A stretch of DNA of 64,000 bases from Methylobacterium sp. J-067 (GCF_022829465.1 NZ_JAKSXZ010000092.1:62001-126000), one strand, 5' to 3'; shown: positions 1 through 9,305, counted from the stretch's first letter. Notes: generated by a model not told the origin, from the letters alone. Numbers and translations: made by a program.

Positions 1-2
1 TG

Positions 3-29
3 ACCTCATTGCGCTACTACCCGTTCTGA
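3..29 (+). CDS. possible C-terminal tail of a truncated upstream gene
   Basis: The first bases read in frame 3 as TSLRYYPF followed by TGA. A C-terminal aromatic residue after a beta-strand-like stretch is typical of outer-membrane barrels, so this may be the end of a porin or receptor gene lying mainly outside the window. Eight codons are too few to identify it, and chance is a real alternative. Confidence 0.2.
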   Translation, partial: TSLRYYPF

Positions 30-137
30 GCCACCGGCCTGGCGATCGCCTTGCCTGGACGATACCCGAAGTCGCCCTGGAATTCCTGGGCCTTGGCCGA
101 AGCTCGGCCTTCGCGTTCCTGATCCCTCCCGCCACGG

Positions 138-275
138 TTACCGGGAACTTGGGACCGAGGGGCGCCGTCGGAAAAGCCCCCGCAGGATTCGGAACGGCAG
201 GAACGCCAGCTTCAGAACGGCCCGGGCGAGCAGGACCGCCATCACCGCGAGGATGGCCAGTGCCGTGTTGAGCAT
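138..275 (-). CDS. small single-pass membrane protein, hypothetical
   Basis: A 45-residue reading frame from an internal ATG consists of one strongly hydrophobic segment (about residues 2-25, starting MLNTALAILAVMAVLLARAV) followed by a basic tail rich in Arg. A longer start at 350 adds 25 residues that look unlike a leader. It lies divergent from the nickel regulator. No family is recognised. A small membrane protein is plausible, but the frame could be fortuitous. Confidence 0.35.
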   Translation of the reverse strand: MLNTALAILAVMAVLLARAVLKLAFLPFRILRGLFRRRPSVPSSR

Positions 276-430
276 CGGGGCGTTCCCTGCCGGGGTTGAT
301 CGCCCGAATTGGACCTGGACCGACGGCAAGGCCCCATACGCCACGAACACGGCGATACGGAGGACGATCGGTCGACCTTCTTGCGTTACCTTGTCAGCTG
401 GCCCGGAGCGTCACTCAGGGCTCGACAGAA

Positions 431-447
431 ATAGGGTACCCCCCTAT
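431..447. promoter_or_regulatory. RcnR/CsoR-type operator upstream of rcnR
   Basis: ATAGGG-N5-CCCTAT is a perfect inverted repeat enclosing a run of six C (439-444). Operators of RcnR, FrmR and CsoR repressors are G/C tracts flanked by A/T-rich inverted repeats, and this site ends 28 bases before the regulator ATG, where it would overlap the promoter. Autorepression of rcnR-rcnA is inferred. Confidence 0.7.
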
Positions 448-475
448 ATAATGTGCGGCAAGGGTGAACCGTCCG

Positions 476-754
476 ATGGCCCATACGATCAAGGACAAGA
501 CCAAGCTCCTGGCGCGGGTGCGCCGGATCAAGGGACAGGCGGAGGCCGTCGAGCGCGCCTTGGAGGCGGAGATCGGCTGCTCCGACGTCCTGATGCTGGT
601 CGCCTCGATGCGCGGGGCCATCAACGGCCTGACCGCCGAGCTGATGGAAGACCACATCCGCCACCACGTCGTGAATCCGGACGCCGAGCCGGACGCCGAG
701 CGCGCCCGGGGAGCCGCCGAGTTGATCGAGGTGGTGCGGACCTACCTCAAATAA
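476..754 (+). CDS. rcnR: nickel/cobalt-responsive repressor, RcnR family
   Basis: A 92-residue all-helical DUF156 regulator. Counting from the ATG at 476, the metal ligands of E. coli RcnR fall in register: His3 (MAHT), Cys35, His60 and His64. That argues for Ni/Co sensing rather than copper (CsoR) or formaldehyde (FrmR), and for this start over the GTG at 464, which would shift His3. In the apo form it should bind the G/C-tract operator just upstream; Ni(II) or Co(II) binding releases it. It lies 14 bases before the efflux gene, an arrangement that predicts co-transcription. Confidence 0.9.
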   Translation: MAHTIKDKTKLLARVRRIKGQAEAVERALEAEIGCSDVLMLVASMRGAINGLTAELMEDHIRHHVVNPDAEPDAERARGAAELIEVVRTYLK

Positions 755-768
755 CGCAGGCCGCACCC

Positions 769-1899
769 ATGACCGCACTGCCCGACCTGCTCCGGGAGGG
801 GACCGCGCACGCTTGGCTTTTCGTGCCGACCGCCATCCTCCTCGGCGCCCTGCACGGGATGGAGCCCGGTCACTCCAAGACGATGATGGCCGCCTTCATC
901 ATCGCCGTGCGGGGGAGCGTGAAACAGGCGGTCCTGCTCGGGCTCGCGGCCACGCTCTCGCACACGGCGGTGGTGTGGGTCATCGCCCTGGGCGGCCGGT
1001 ACCTCGGGCAGGAATGGGGGACGGAGGCGACCGAACCGTACTTCCAGCTCGCCTCCGCCGTGATCATCGTCGGCATCGCCCTCTGGATGGCATGGCGGAC
1101 GTGGCGCGAGCAGCACCACCCGCACGACCATGATCATGACCATCATCATCACGACGAGGCGCATCGTATCGCGACGCAGGACGGGACCTTGACGCTGGAG
1201 GTGTTCGAGGACGGCGTGCCGCCCCGTTGGCGCGTCCGCGGCGAGCATGGACGGCTGCCAGCCGCTTCGGCGCTGACCGTGGAGACCCTGCGCCCCGACG
1301 GCGCCCGGCAGACCTTCGGGTTCGCGCGCAATGGCGACCATCTGGAAAGCCGCGACGAGATCCCGGAGCCGCATGCCTTTAGGGCGCGGCTTCGCATCGA
1401 CGTCCCGGGCGGGATGGAATCGCACGAGATCGCGTTCGAGGAGCACGACCACGCTCACATGAACCTTGGCGACGAGGACGACGCGCATGCCCGCGCCCAT
1501 GCCGACGAGATCCGGCGACGCTTCGCGGGCCGCAGCGTCACCACGGGCCAGATCGTCATGTTCGGCCTGACCGGCGGGCTCATCCCGTGCCCGGCCGCGA
1601 TCACCGTGCTGCTGCTCTGCATTCAGCTGAAGCAACTGAGCCTCGGCTTCGCACTGGTGGTGTGCTTCAGCATCGGCCTCGCGCTGACCATGGTCTCGGC
1701 GGGCGTGCTGGCGGCGCTCAGCGTCAAGCACGTCGCCTCCCGCTGGTCGGGGTTCGGCGCCTTCGCCCGGCGGGCCCCCTATGCCTCGGCCGCGTTGATC
1801 GTGATGGTTGGCGTCTATACCGGCTGGCTGGGCTGGCAGGGCATCGACCGGCACCCGGCCGATCATGCCGCCGGCGCGGCTCCGTCCCGGCAGGGCTGA
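769..1899 (+). CDS. rcnA: nickel/cobalt efflux permease, RcnA family
   Basis: A 376-residue polytopic membrane protein of the NicO/RcnA family, exporting Ni(II) and Co(II) across the inner membrane. Visible features are the N-terminal helix with the family motif HGMEPGHSK (about residues 27-35), a cytoplasmic His/Asp-rich loop (HPHDHDHDHHHHD, about 114-126) that probably binds metal, a long soluble insertion of about 150 residues, a second His cluster (EEHDHAHMN), and a C-terminal helical block with GGLIPCPAA. E. coli RcnA is much shorter (about 274 residues); the insertion accounts for the difference. It follows rcnR directly. Confidence 0.9.
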   Translation: MTALPDLLREGTAHAWLFVPTAILLGALHGMEPGHSKTMMAAFIIAVRGSVKQAVLLGLAATLSHTAVVWVIALGGRYLGQEWGTEATEPYFQLASAVIIVGIALWMAWRTWREQHHPHDHDHDHHHHDEAHRIATQDGTLTLEVFEDGVPPRWRVRGEHGRLPAASALTVETLRPDGARQTFGFARNGDHLESRDEIPEPHAFRARLRIDVPGGMESHEIAFEEHDHAHMNLGDEDDAHARAHADEIRRRFAGRSVTTGQIVMFGLTGGLIPCPAAITVLLLCIQLKQLSLGFALVVCFSIGLALTMVSAGVLAALSVKHVASRWSGFGAFARRAPYASAALIVMVGVYTGWLGWQGIDRHPADHAAGAAPSRQG

Positions 1900-2063
1900 G
1901 GGCCGGTCCCCGGCGATGGGTCCGACACTGGTGGCGCGGCACCGGACGGACCGTCGAGGAGAAGAACGTACTCCACGGAACGGGTATCGAAGCTGAGCCG
2001 TTCCTCGAGCCTGGCGGATGTCACATCCGATGGTCCGCCGGCCATAACGATGTGAGGACGCTC

Positions 2064-2333
2064 ATGAGGAAGTCTCTGTTCGCCGCCGCCATCCTGGCGA
2101 CCCTGGGTGCCGCCTCGGTCGCCCCCGCATCCGCCGCCCCCGGCATGGTCGGCGCGGTCGAGGCACCGACCGCCGTGACCGAGGTTCGGATGGACGGCAT
2201 GCACAGCCATCACATGATGGGCCACCGTCACATGCGTGGTCACATGATGCGCCACCATCGCGGCCACCACATGATGGGCCGTCACCACATGCGCGGCCAC
2301 ATGATGGGCCACCACCGCGGTCACCGCATGTGA
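2064..2333 (+). CDS. exported His/Met-rich metal-binding protein
   Basis: An 89-residue protein with a clear Sec signal peptide (residues 1 to about 25, cleavage near ASAAP). The C-terminal half is a low-complexity array of His and Met in repeats such as HHMMGHRHMRGHMM, giving many potential soft and borderline metal ligands. It follows rcnA on the same strand, with 164 bases between, and ends at a hairpin. A periplasmic nickel, cobalt or copper buffer is inferred from composition and context; no named family is recognised. Confidence 0.75.
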   Translation: MRKSLFAAAILATLGAASVAPASAAPGMVGAVEAPTAVTEVRMDGMHSHHMMGHRHMRGHMMRHHRGHHMMGRHHMRGHMMGHHRGHRM

Positions 2334-2340
2334 TCGTCAT

Positions 2341-2367
2341 GCCGCCGGGACGCACGAGCCCGGCGGC
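2341..2367 (+). terminator. terminator-like hairpin
   Basis: GCCGCCGGG pairs perfectly with CCCGGCGGC (2341-2349 with 2359-2367) around a 9-base loop, starting 8 bases after the stop of the His/Met-rich gene. There is no T tract, so intrinsic termination is likely but not certain. Confidence 0.55.
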
Positions 2368-3274
2368 GAGCTCCGGACAGGGTGGGACGCTCATGCGTTC
2401 CACCCTTTCTCGTTTTTGGGCCATTACACCCGGACGGGGCGGGGGATGTGCGCCACCTTCTCCTGACCGGTCGGCTGCGGCAGATGATGCATAGCAGCAA
2501 ATTATGGGTTTGGAAGTGACCGGCCCAGGATTCTTGGTATGGGCCGAGGGAGAGTCTGCTGTTTCACCGTTGCTGTGGCCGGCCGGAGGGCAACGATCTC
2601 TGGTTGGATTGTGTTCGGGGTTCGACGGAGAGAGTGGGCCGCTTAGGCACTCACGCTTCTCCATGAAAGAGGACCAATCCCCGACCAGGGGATCGCACGC
2701 TCCGCTTTCGATCGACCTAGGGCGTCTCTGCTCATCACAACAGAATCGCCGTCGCCACCAGTATACCGCCCAACGGCGGGACACGTTTTATTAAACCATT
2801 ACCGGCTTGCTTCTTTGAGCAAGCGCGTCAATTCCGCCTCTCAATGCAAGTGGCCTATAGCAGATTGAAATGAATTCGATGATTTAGTGAAGGCTTGGCT
2901 GGGGCGCCAGGATTCTCAGCCAAAACCGAAGGGGTACGACATCAAGTGGTTAGGCTCTCGATCCCCCCTCTCGCGCGGCATCGGACCTGGGGAATGGACC
3001 ATCGGAGTGGACCCTGGTCAACGCTCGGCTTTAAGCGCTCCACAACCTATAAAAATTGATGGTAGATCCGCAAAGCGCCAATAGCTGACGGTAGGTGCCC
3101 GCCCGAAAGCAGACCTTCGCCGCTGACCCAGTCCAGCTTGCGAAAGAACTCATCGTCCCCGGCCGCGCGCTCGAAATCACTCATGCGATGGCAGAGACTG
3201 CCAAGGCCGACGTTTTCGGGATCCTTGATGGCATGGACAGTGCGCAAGGGCGGCGAGTTATATCTAGCTGACGC
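2368..3274. other. intergenic region with no convincing gene
   Basis: Reading frames here are short, lack ribosome sites and show no recognisable domain. The region holds a small hairpin (GCTTGCT 2805-2811 with AGCAAGC 2818-2824) and the left copy of the 24-bp repeat at 2895-2918. Its lower GC content than the flanks suits a junction between unrelated segments. Confidence 0.5.
2895..2918 (+). repeat. candidate left attachment site (24-bp direct repeat)
   Basis: TTGGCTGGGGCGCCAGGATT plus CTCA is identical to 41037-41060 and in the same orientation. The distant copy abuts a tyrosine recombinase gene. The first 20 bases, reverse-complemented, resemble the 3' end of a bacterial tRNA (a CCTGGCGCCCCAGCCA-like acceptor end), the usual target of such integrases, but no complete tRNA is present at either copy. 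Interpreted as attL of a 38-kb element. Confidence 0.55.
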
Positions 3275-5575
3275 TCAGCCCCTATCGCCGCGAAGGGAGC
3301 CAAACATGTCGGACACGCTCCGCTCACTGGCACGCTCGTCGCGCCATCGCTCTTTGTATTCGTCCTGCATGTGATCGGCATAGGCGTCCTCACGCTCCTC
3401 GAATTCGCCCTTCGCCTCTTCTACTCGTGTCAATAACGACGACACATCGACGCCAAGCTCGTCGCGGAAGAGCTCGAGATCCTCAACGAGACCGTCAAAT
3501 TGCTCACGCGAGCGGCATTCGCGCAGCTCTTCCTGAAACGTTTCTCCGCAATAGGCGTCGAACGCCGCGCGGGCAGCCGAGAGTGCTGAATCGGGATGGG
3601 CTTCGGAGGTGTCGATCACACTGATCAGCTCGCGCAATTCGTCAGAGCGGCAACCATCTTGAATATCTTCGAGCAGGGCAGCTTTAATTGCCGTCGTCAT
3701 GCCATCCAAAGTAACAGGATCGACCGAATGAGTGCTCTCGAGTAAGCGAATAGCGTCAACCCCACCATTGATGTCGGGCCGCTCGGTGACCCATTCCTCT
3801 TGGAGACGCGCGAAAAGCGGCGCGATGAGGGACGCGATCGAGGGCGACGCAAGCCGATCTGCCACGTCGATGATGACCTTCAGTCGCCGTTCGAATGTCG
3901 GCCCTCGGTAGCCGACCGAGCCATTACCCATATCGATGCGCCGAGCTTCGGTCATGCAGCGCGCGACCGAGGCGGCAATCGGGCCATCGTTGTGCCGGAA
4001 AGCGTCCAGGACGGCGCCGCTGCTCCGAGCCTTTGCAAAGGACCAGACGTGTTCGATCTGATCGAAGTTCTGAGCTGCGGCCACCACGTCGATCGCATTC
4101 TCCGGGATTCGACGGACAATTGCGTTCAAGAGGTCGAGAACGGACGGGTCGATGACTTCAACTCCATGGGTGCCGAACGGCTTGATAAAGGTGCCTGCTA
4201 TCTCTCGTAGCGCCGACCTGAAGTCCTCCGGACGGGTCGCAAAACCGTAACGCCTGGCCCGGTGCTCGTGCAGTCTGATGAACGCCGGCTTGAGCGCGAC
4301 CCCCGCTGCTTTGCCGCCCATGGAGAAGAGAACGAGCAACATGGACCGTCCGGCGTCGGTGACTTCCTGCTCGTACGCATGACGCCAGATTTCGGAAGGA
4401 TCGCGCAGCAGATTGTCGATGAAGGTCCGATAGTCGCGGACGGTGACGCTACGAAGCCTGCGGAAGCTGGACAACCATTCGATCAAACGCGGATTGAATT
4501 TTTCGTGTTTGATGATGCGAAGATAATAGTCGCCCCGAAGAAGCTCATCCTGATACTCGGCCGGCAGGTCGCTGAAATACAGGTGATTGTAGAGAATACG
4601 AGCCTTCTGCGCGAAGGAGTAGCTCGGCATCTGCAGGTAGACACGGAGATCGTCTATGTCGGAATGGCGCAACCGCTCCGACCTAATCATCGCAAGCGAG
4701 TAAATATGCTCACGCGTCGTGAGAACCATTCTCGCCGTCGGCGTCGAGCGTACCATCGCGACAAATTCTAGAAGGGCTTTGTCGCTGGTGCCGGTCAGCG
4801 CAGACGACCTGTCGCCGAGGAAGGTCGCTCCCATGAAATCATCAAAATAGAAAATCTGTGGCGTGCCGGGCTGAAAGAGGGAGAGCCCTTCTTCAATGTC
4901 GCGCTGGATCACCACGGCCTGGAAGCCGCGCGCAAGATGCTCGTAAAGCAGGAGATTGGCGAGCGTTGTTTTGCCAACGCCGGGCGGCCCTGTCACGACG
5001 ACGACGCGCTGCTCATTGATCATTTTCTGCGCTTGCGGATATGCGCCACTTTGAACGTAGCGTCGGGCTTCCTCGTGAACCTGACGGGCCTTGAATTCGC
5101 TCCGCGTGACTGCGGCATTGTGCAGGACGCGGTCAAGAACGGCGCGACTGGCGAGCCAAAGCTTGTAGTGCTTGCCCTCGATCTCCGGGTGCTGACCGAG
5201 CAGATTGTTCAGCCCTTCCTGACCGATTACGTCGCTCGGCGTCAGCACGTCGGCACCAATAAGAGCGACGATCGCATCCTTGTTGACGGCCGATAGCGGA
5301 ACCGACGTGACCAGTACATAGCGGGTTGGTTTAAGGCGACGGACCTTTGCTGCTTCTTTGGCCAACTCCCTCAGCAGACCCGCAAGGCCAGTTCTCACGA
5401 AGTGCTTCACTTGAACGATGATTTTGCCGCTACCGGCAGCGTATCGCAGATCGATTCCGCCGTCCTTGCCGGTCTTGAAGCTTTCGATCGTGACACCCCA
5501 GTGCGCTTGCAGCAGATCGCGCGCGAGGATCTCGAGGTCGTCTGGGGACAGTTGGTGAAAGTCGTAGTCGGCCAT
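3275..5575 (-). CDS. Mrr-like nuclease fused to an nSTAND-type NTPase
   Basis: A 766-residue protein. Residues 1-100 carry a restriction-endonuclease fold signature: GKDGGID (Asp42 as the acidic residue) followed by QVK (Gln55, Lys57), as in Mrr-type PD-(D/E)xK enzymes. Next comes a P-loop NTPase with Walker A GPPGVGKT (196-203) and Walker B IFYFDD (241-246), then a long helical C-terminus as in STAND sensors. Nuclease-STAND proteins of this layout act in anti-phage defence, sensing a trigger and degrading DNA. It is the third gene of a minus-strand operon, 15 bases after the subtilase stop. The nSTAND3 label is an inference from architecture. Confidence 0.75.
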   Translation of the reverse strand: MADYDFHQLSPDDLEILARDLLQAHWGVTIESFKTGKDGGIDLRYAAGSGKIIVQVKHFVRTGLAGLLRELAKEAAKVRRLKPTRYVLVTSVPLSAVNKDAIVALIGADVLTPSDVIGQEGLNNLLGQHPEIEGKHYKLWLASRAVLDRVLHNAAVTRSEFKARQVHEEARRYVQSGAYPQAQKMINEQRVVVVTGPPGVGKTTLANLLLYEHLARGFQAVVIQRDIEEGLSLFQPGTPQIFYFDDFMGATFLGDRSSALTGTSDKALLEFVAMVRSTPTARMVLTTREHIYSLAMIRSERLRHSDIDDLRVYLQMPSYSFAQKARILYNHLYFSDLPAEYQDELLRGDYYLRIIKHEKFNPRLIEWLSSFRRLRSVTVRDYRTFIDNLLRDPSEIWRHAYEQEVTDAGRSMLLVLFSMGGKAAGVALKPAFIRLHEHRARRYGFATRPEDFRSALREIAGTFIKPFGTHGVEVIDPSVLDLLNAIVRRIPENAIDVVAAAQNFDQIEHVWSFAKARSSGAVLDAFRHNDGPIAASVARCMTEARRIDMGNGSVGYRGPTFERRLKVIIDVADRLASPSIASLIAPLFARLQEEWVTERPDINGGVDAIRLLESTHSVDPVTLDGMTTAIKAALLEDIQDGCRSDELRELISVIDTSEAHPDSALSAARAAFDAYCGETFQEELRECRSREQFDGLVEDLELFRDELGVDVSSLLTRVEEAKGEFEEREDAYADHMQDEYKERWRDERASERSVSDMFGSLRGDRG

Positions 5576-5590
5576 GGTCCTATGAGGCCT

Positions 5591-8107
5591 TTAGGCGCGT
5601 TGGCGCACGCGGTGCGCGACCTGGATGTCGGTGACGGCCGTGGCACGGGTTTGCAGATATTGGCGGAATGTCTGGAAAATCGGCTTCGTACCGCTCTCGT
5701 CTTCCAGCGTCAGGATCAATGCAAACGGGACGCCCTCGGCGGGAAACGTTGCCTCGGCGCGGGTGAGGCTGGAGATTTCCAGACGCCAGTTCGCGCTGGT
5801 CCCTTTTCCGTCGAGATTGGCCACGTATTTTTTGGTCGGCCACCATTTGAGGCCGTGATCGATCAGGGCGCGTTCGCGCACAGGCAGGCCGCTCGTCTGC
5901 GGCAATCCGAGCATCGTCGTTTGGTCCGAGAAAGACGGATGCCCGTCTTTGCGCGGGATGGGCTGCTGCTGCTTGAGCGCGGCGTCGAGATTGACGCGTG
6001 CGAACTCGGCACCGAAGGCTGGATCGAGTGGCGGATCGTAGACGAGCGTCATGCGGACGCGTCCCGAACAAGCCTGCGTCGCGGCATCGACGAGGGCTGC
6101 CGGCCAGGCAAATTCGTACCGCATGATCTGCGGACGATCGGCACCCTTGGGCAAGCTGCCTTCGAAGACCATGGTGATGCGGTGATCCGGCGTCTCCAGC
6201 ATCTCGGCGGCTGAAGGCGGGCGACCGAAGCCGGTGAATTGGCGCGCGAGGTCCTTCAGGCCGCGCTTCGTCATCGGCTCCGGCGTTTCTGCGTGATGAA
6301 TGGCCAGTGCTCGCAATGTTCGCGGCGTCAGAAAATGTGACGTCGAGAGGTCGAGTTCGGCGAGCGTGCGCGCAATGAGCGGGGCCGCGAACGATGTGCC
6401 ACAGACATGCATGGCTGCGCCGTCGGCTTTGCTCGATATGAGCCCGGTCGGATGCCCTGCGACGAGTGCGCCGCTGCCGCCGTAATGCACGAGATCGGGT
6501 TTGATGCCGACTTGCAGACCCGGACCGCGTCGACTGTAGCGGGCGGGCGTCTCGGCGATCTGCGGCCCGCCAGGACAATTAAGAGCGCCGATGGAGAGAC
6601 CACGCACCGATTCCGTCGGCTGACAGATTGTGTCGGGCGATGTGCGGGCAGCAAAATAGGCAAGATTGTCCCGTGGCGTATTCTGCCATGGCGTTCGAGC
6701 GTCGGCAGGTTTAAGATTGCCGGCGGAATTGACAATGATCACCCCAAGTCGATCTGTGATTGCATCGAGGCGTGCGGCGAGAGTCGAATAACCGTGGCGC
6801 TGAACGGCGTTCCAGGTGTTGATCGACATGTTAAAGACGCGGATGCCGTGTTCTTCCTTTGCCTCGCGGATGCCTTGCTCGACTTCTTCGAGGAAATCGC
6901 TGAAGCCGCCGCTGTAGACGAAGTTGAAGGGCAGTCTGGGAAAGAGCGCGATGTCGTAGACCTGACAGCCGTCGCGTTCGGGAGCGATGGCGGGTCCGTT
7001 GGCGGCCTGCCCGGCGATAACGATGCCGGCGACATTGCTGCCATGCGCGGCATCGACCTGATCACGCGTCAGGTGATCGAAGCGTCCGAGTGTCCAGGCG
7101 GCGAAGGCTGCGCCGACGCCGCTGTCGATGATGCCGATCTTGGGGTAGCTGCTGCCTGGGGCCGGAGCAGGCAGAGCGAAGGCGCGCGCTTCGGTTGGGC
7201 GAAGCGCCTGCTCCAAGGTGAGGCGAACAGGGGGATCAATCCGGCGCACCAGCGGGTGGCTGGCAAGCCGATCGAGTGCCGCTTCGTGACGGTCGAGGGA
7301 TGTATCGACCTCGGGCACCGTTGTCGGCAAATCGGCGCTGGTGGTCACCAGTTGGCTGAGGTCGAGAAGCGCGGGCTCGTCGGGCGAGCGCGTCAATTGC
7401 ACTTCCAGCATCGGAGTCCGGCCGACAGCGGGGAGCAGATAGCTGCGCGTTCCATTGCCGAGCGAGGTGAGGAGCTTGAACAGGCTCTCGAAGAGCTGCC
7501 GGCGCCCCCAGCGGTCGGTCTCGATCGCATTGAGAGGCGGAACTTCGAACAATTCGACCTGATAGCCGGGAAATGCGCTAGGATCGACGAAGGCCTGCAC
7601 GGCTTCGGCAGCCGAGAACAGGCGCTTATCGTTTGCAGGCAGAATTTCGATGCTCTCAATCGCGCCGACTTCGGAGCGCAAGCGTGTGGTTGTGCGGTAG
7701 ACGCGCCCCGTGCGGGACGTGGTGACGGGAACGGTCACTTCGGCTCTATGGATGCGCGCGACAAGCTCGGGAAACTGCACCTGAGGCAGGAAGAAAAAGA
7801 TTTCGCCGATCGCGCCAGCGCCAACGCATGGAAACCGGTCGGGCGTGAACAGCGCGGAGTTTGGGCGGTAGGATTTTGCGAGTGCGGCTTCGCGCAAGGT
7901 CACACGCACATAGGTCGCTGGGCCATACCCGGCGCGCGTGATGGCTTGGTTGATGGTCTCCAACGTCTGCACAAGCACATCTTGGTGCGCTCGAAAATCG
8001 GCATCGCGATCCTCGAAAAAATCCTTCTCCTCGCCTTTGCGGCCAGGATCACGGTCCTGAATGTAGTCGTCACCGTTGGTGACGAACTGGACGGGATTAT
8101 TGGGCAT
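5591..8107 (-). CDS. ietS: S8 subtilisin-like serine protease, IetS type
   Basis: A cytoplasmic subtilase of 838 residues without a signal peptide. The triad is complete: Asp328 (IIDSGV), His355 (HGSNVAG) and Ser572 (GTSFAAP), with oxyanion Asn464 (NSAGN). About 320 residues precede the catalytic domain and about 250 follow it. The ATG at 8107 overlaps the preceding ATPase gene by 11 bases, which indicates translational coupling and is preferred over a start at 8137. AAA ATPase-subtilase pairs of this kind are the ietA-ietS toxin-antitoxin and plasmid-stability genes of Agrobacterium tumour-inducing plasmids, and homologous pairs have been reported as phage defence. The protease is the toxic partner in that system. 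Confidence 0.85.
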   Translation of the reverse strand: MPNNPVQFVTNGDDYIQDRDPGRKGEEKDFFEDRDADFRAHQDVLVQTLETINQAITRAGYGPATYVRVTLREAALAKSYRPNSALFTPDRFPCVGAGAIGEIFFFLPQVQFPELVARIHRAEVTVPVTTSRTGRVYRTTTRLRSEVGAIESIEILPANDKRLFSAAEAVQAFVDPSAFPGYQVELFEVPPLNAIETDRWGRRQLFESLFKLLTSLGNGTRSYLLPAVGRTPMLEVQLTRSPDEPALLDLSQLVTTSADLPTTVPEVDTSLDRHEAALDRLASHPLVRRIDPPVRLTLEQALRPTEARAFALPAPAPGSSYPKIGIIDSGVGAAFAAWTLGRFDHLTRDQVDAAHGSNVAGIVIAGQAANGPAIAPERDGCQVYDIALFPRLPFNFVYSGGFSDFLEEVEQGIREAKEEHGIRVFNMSINTWNAVQRHGYSTLAARLDAITDRLGVIIVNSAGNLKPADARTPWQNTPRDNLAYFAARTSPDTICQPTESVRGLSIGALNCPGGPQIAETPARYSRRGPGLQVGIKPDLVHYGGSGALVAGHPTGLISSKADGAAMHVCGTSFAAPLIARTLAELDLSTSHFLTPRTLRALAIHHAETPEPMTKRGLKDLARQFTGFGRPPSAAEMLETPDHRITMVFEGSLPKGADRPQIMRYEFAWPAALVDAATQACSGRVRMTLVYDPPLDPAFGAEFARVNLDAALKQQQPIPRKDGHPSFSDQTTMLGLPQTSGLPVRERALIDHGLKWWPTKKYVANLDGKGTSANWRLEISSLTRAEATFPAEGVPFALILTLEDESGTKPIFQTFRQYLQTRATAVTDIQVAHRVRQRA

Positions 8108-9305
8108 GACGCGCCTCCGACGGGTCCGCGCGCGCAAGCCAGCGGCTGACGGTTGCCTGGTTGACGTCGATGAGCGAGGCGAGCGGCTTCTGCTTCACTG
8201 GGAATGCCGCATCATGCATCGCAGAGGCGACGAACGCCTCAATGTCATCGATCATGAGTTGGGCGCGCGGATGGACCCGCATCGACGGCTCGCGCGCGAG
8301 CACTTCGCACAACGCCTTGAAATGATGGGTCGGAGAATCGTCCTCGCCCCGCAACGCGATCTGTCGCTTGATGGCGTTGGCGTAGCGTTTCAGATCGGCA
8401 CCCGAGGCACCATCTGCCACATAGGTCATCAGCTGCACGAAGGCCTGATTGACGGCGAGAGGCTTCAGGAATTGCGCCAGCATCTCGGCGCGTGCCGGCT
8501 CGTCGGGTAGGCCGAGCTGCACCTGCGTGTCGAAGCGTCGCCAGACGGCGGAGTCGAGCAGCCGGTGATGATTGGTAATAGCGATGGTGATGCCGATATC
8601 GGCGCGTGCGTCGAGGCTTTGCAGGAGGCTGTTGACGACGCGCTTGATCTCTCCGACCTCCTGCGGATCGTCGCGAAGCTTGGCGATAGCATCGAATTCG
8701 TCGAGCAGCAGCACGCAGCGGTAGCGATTGGCGAAGGCGAACAGGTTCGCGATGTTGCGGGCCGTGGTGCCGAGGAACGAGCTGATCAGCCCATCGATCC
8801 GCGCGTCGATCAGCGGCAAGCCAAGCGCGTCCGCAATGTGAAACGCGGTCAAGGTCTTGCCAGAGCCCGGCGGTCCGAAAATCAGTAGCGACCGGCCGGG
8901 TGGCACGCCGAGCGCGTTCAAGCGCTCGAAGCTTTTCCATTCGTCAATGAGGTCGGAAACCGCCTTTCTGCTCCGCTCGCTCAAGACAGGATGTCGGGCC
9001 ATCTCGGACGGTTTGAGCATGATGCGACACAGGGCCTGAGACGTTTCCCGATCAACGGGCGGATGCACCTGCGGTGTCAGCGGCTCGCCCGTGATGTGGA
9101 AGCGCGACAACTCGACCTTGGTTGGTTGCATGGCTGTCGCGGTCGCCGCGGCATTCAGCAGCCGCGCCAGCGTCTCGGCATCTTTCGTGTCGCCGGCCTT
9201 GACCAGCCGCTCGTGCAACCGCTCGACCTGTTGGCGAAAAGCCGGATCCTGGGCTTTCAGCCCAAGGCGGCAAAGCGACTGTATGACCGAAAAATGTTGC
9301 ACCAA
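8097..9305 (-). CDS. ietA: AAA+ ATPase, IetA type
   Basis: A 402-residue protein with a helical N-terminal region (1-90) and one classical AAA+ module: Walker A GPPGSGK (144-150), Walker B LLLDEF (199-204), then sensor and arginine-finger regions. It is first in the operon with the subtilase gene, overlapping it by 11 bases. In the Agrobacterium homologue the ATPase acts as antitoxin and regulator of the protease; the same role is inferred here. An alternative is a generic AAA chaperone feeding substrate to the protease. Confidence 0.85.
   Translation of the reverse strand: MVQHFSVIQSLCRLGLKAQDPAFRQQVERLHERLVKAGDTKDAETLARLLNAAATATAMQPTKVELSRFHITGEPLTPQVHPPVDRETSQALCRIMLKPSEMARHPVLSERSRKAVSDLIDEWKSFERLNALGVPPGRSLLIFGPPGSGKTLTAFHIADALGLPLIDARIDGLISSFLGTTARNIANLFAFANRYRCVLLLDEFDAIAKLRDDPQEVGEIKRVVNSLLQSLDARADIGITIAITNHHRLLDSAVWRRFDTQVQLGLPDEPARAEMLAQFLKPLAVNQAFVQLMTYVADGASGADLKRYANAIKRQIALRGEDDSPTHHFKALCEVLAREPSMRVHPRAQLMIDDIEAFVASAMHDAAFPVKQKPLASLIDVNQATVSRWLARADPSEARHAQ

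Noticed and set aside
253-768. Upstream in-frame extension of the rcnA reading frame to 253
   Set aside because: It would overlap the whole rcnR gene out of frame, and its residues are Arg/Gly-rich without family similarity. The ATG at 769 gives a normal RcnA N-terminus.
2895-2918. A complete tRNA gene at the left or right repeat
   Set aside because: Only the acceptor and part of a T-arm-like sequence are present. No anticodon arm or D arm follows at either copy.
2504-3084. Small plus-strand frames as genes
   Set aside because: No ribosome site, no protein-like composition and no domain. They lie in the junction region beside the 24-bp repeat.
5402-8149. Long plus-strand frames opposite the subtilase and nSTAND genes
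   Set aside because: They mirror the codon pattern of real minus-strand genes in GC-rich DNA and contain no motifs, whereas the minus strand has complete catalytic sites.
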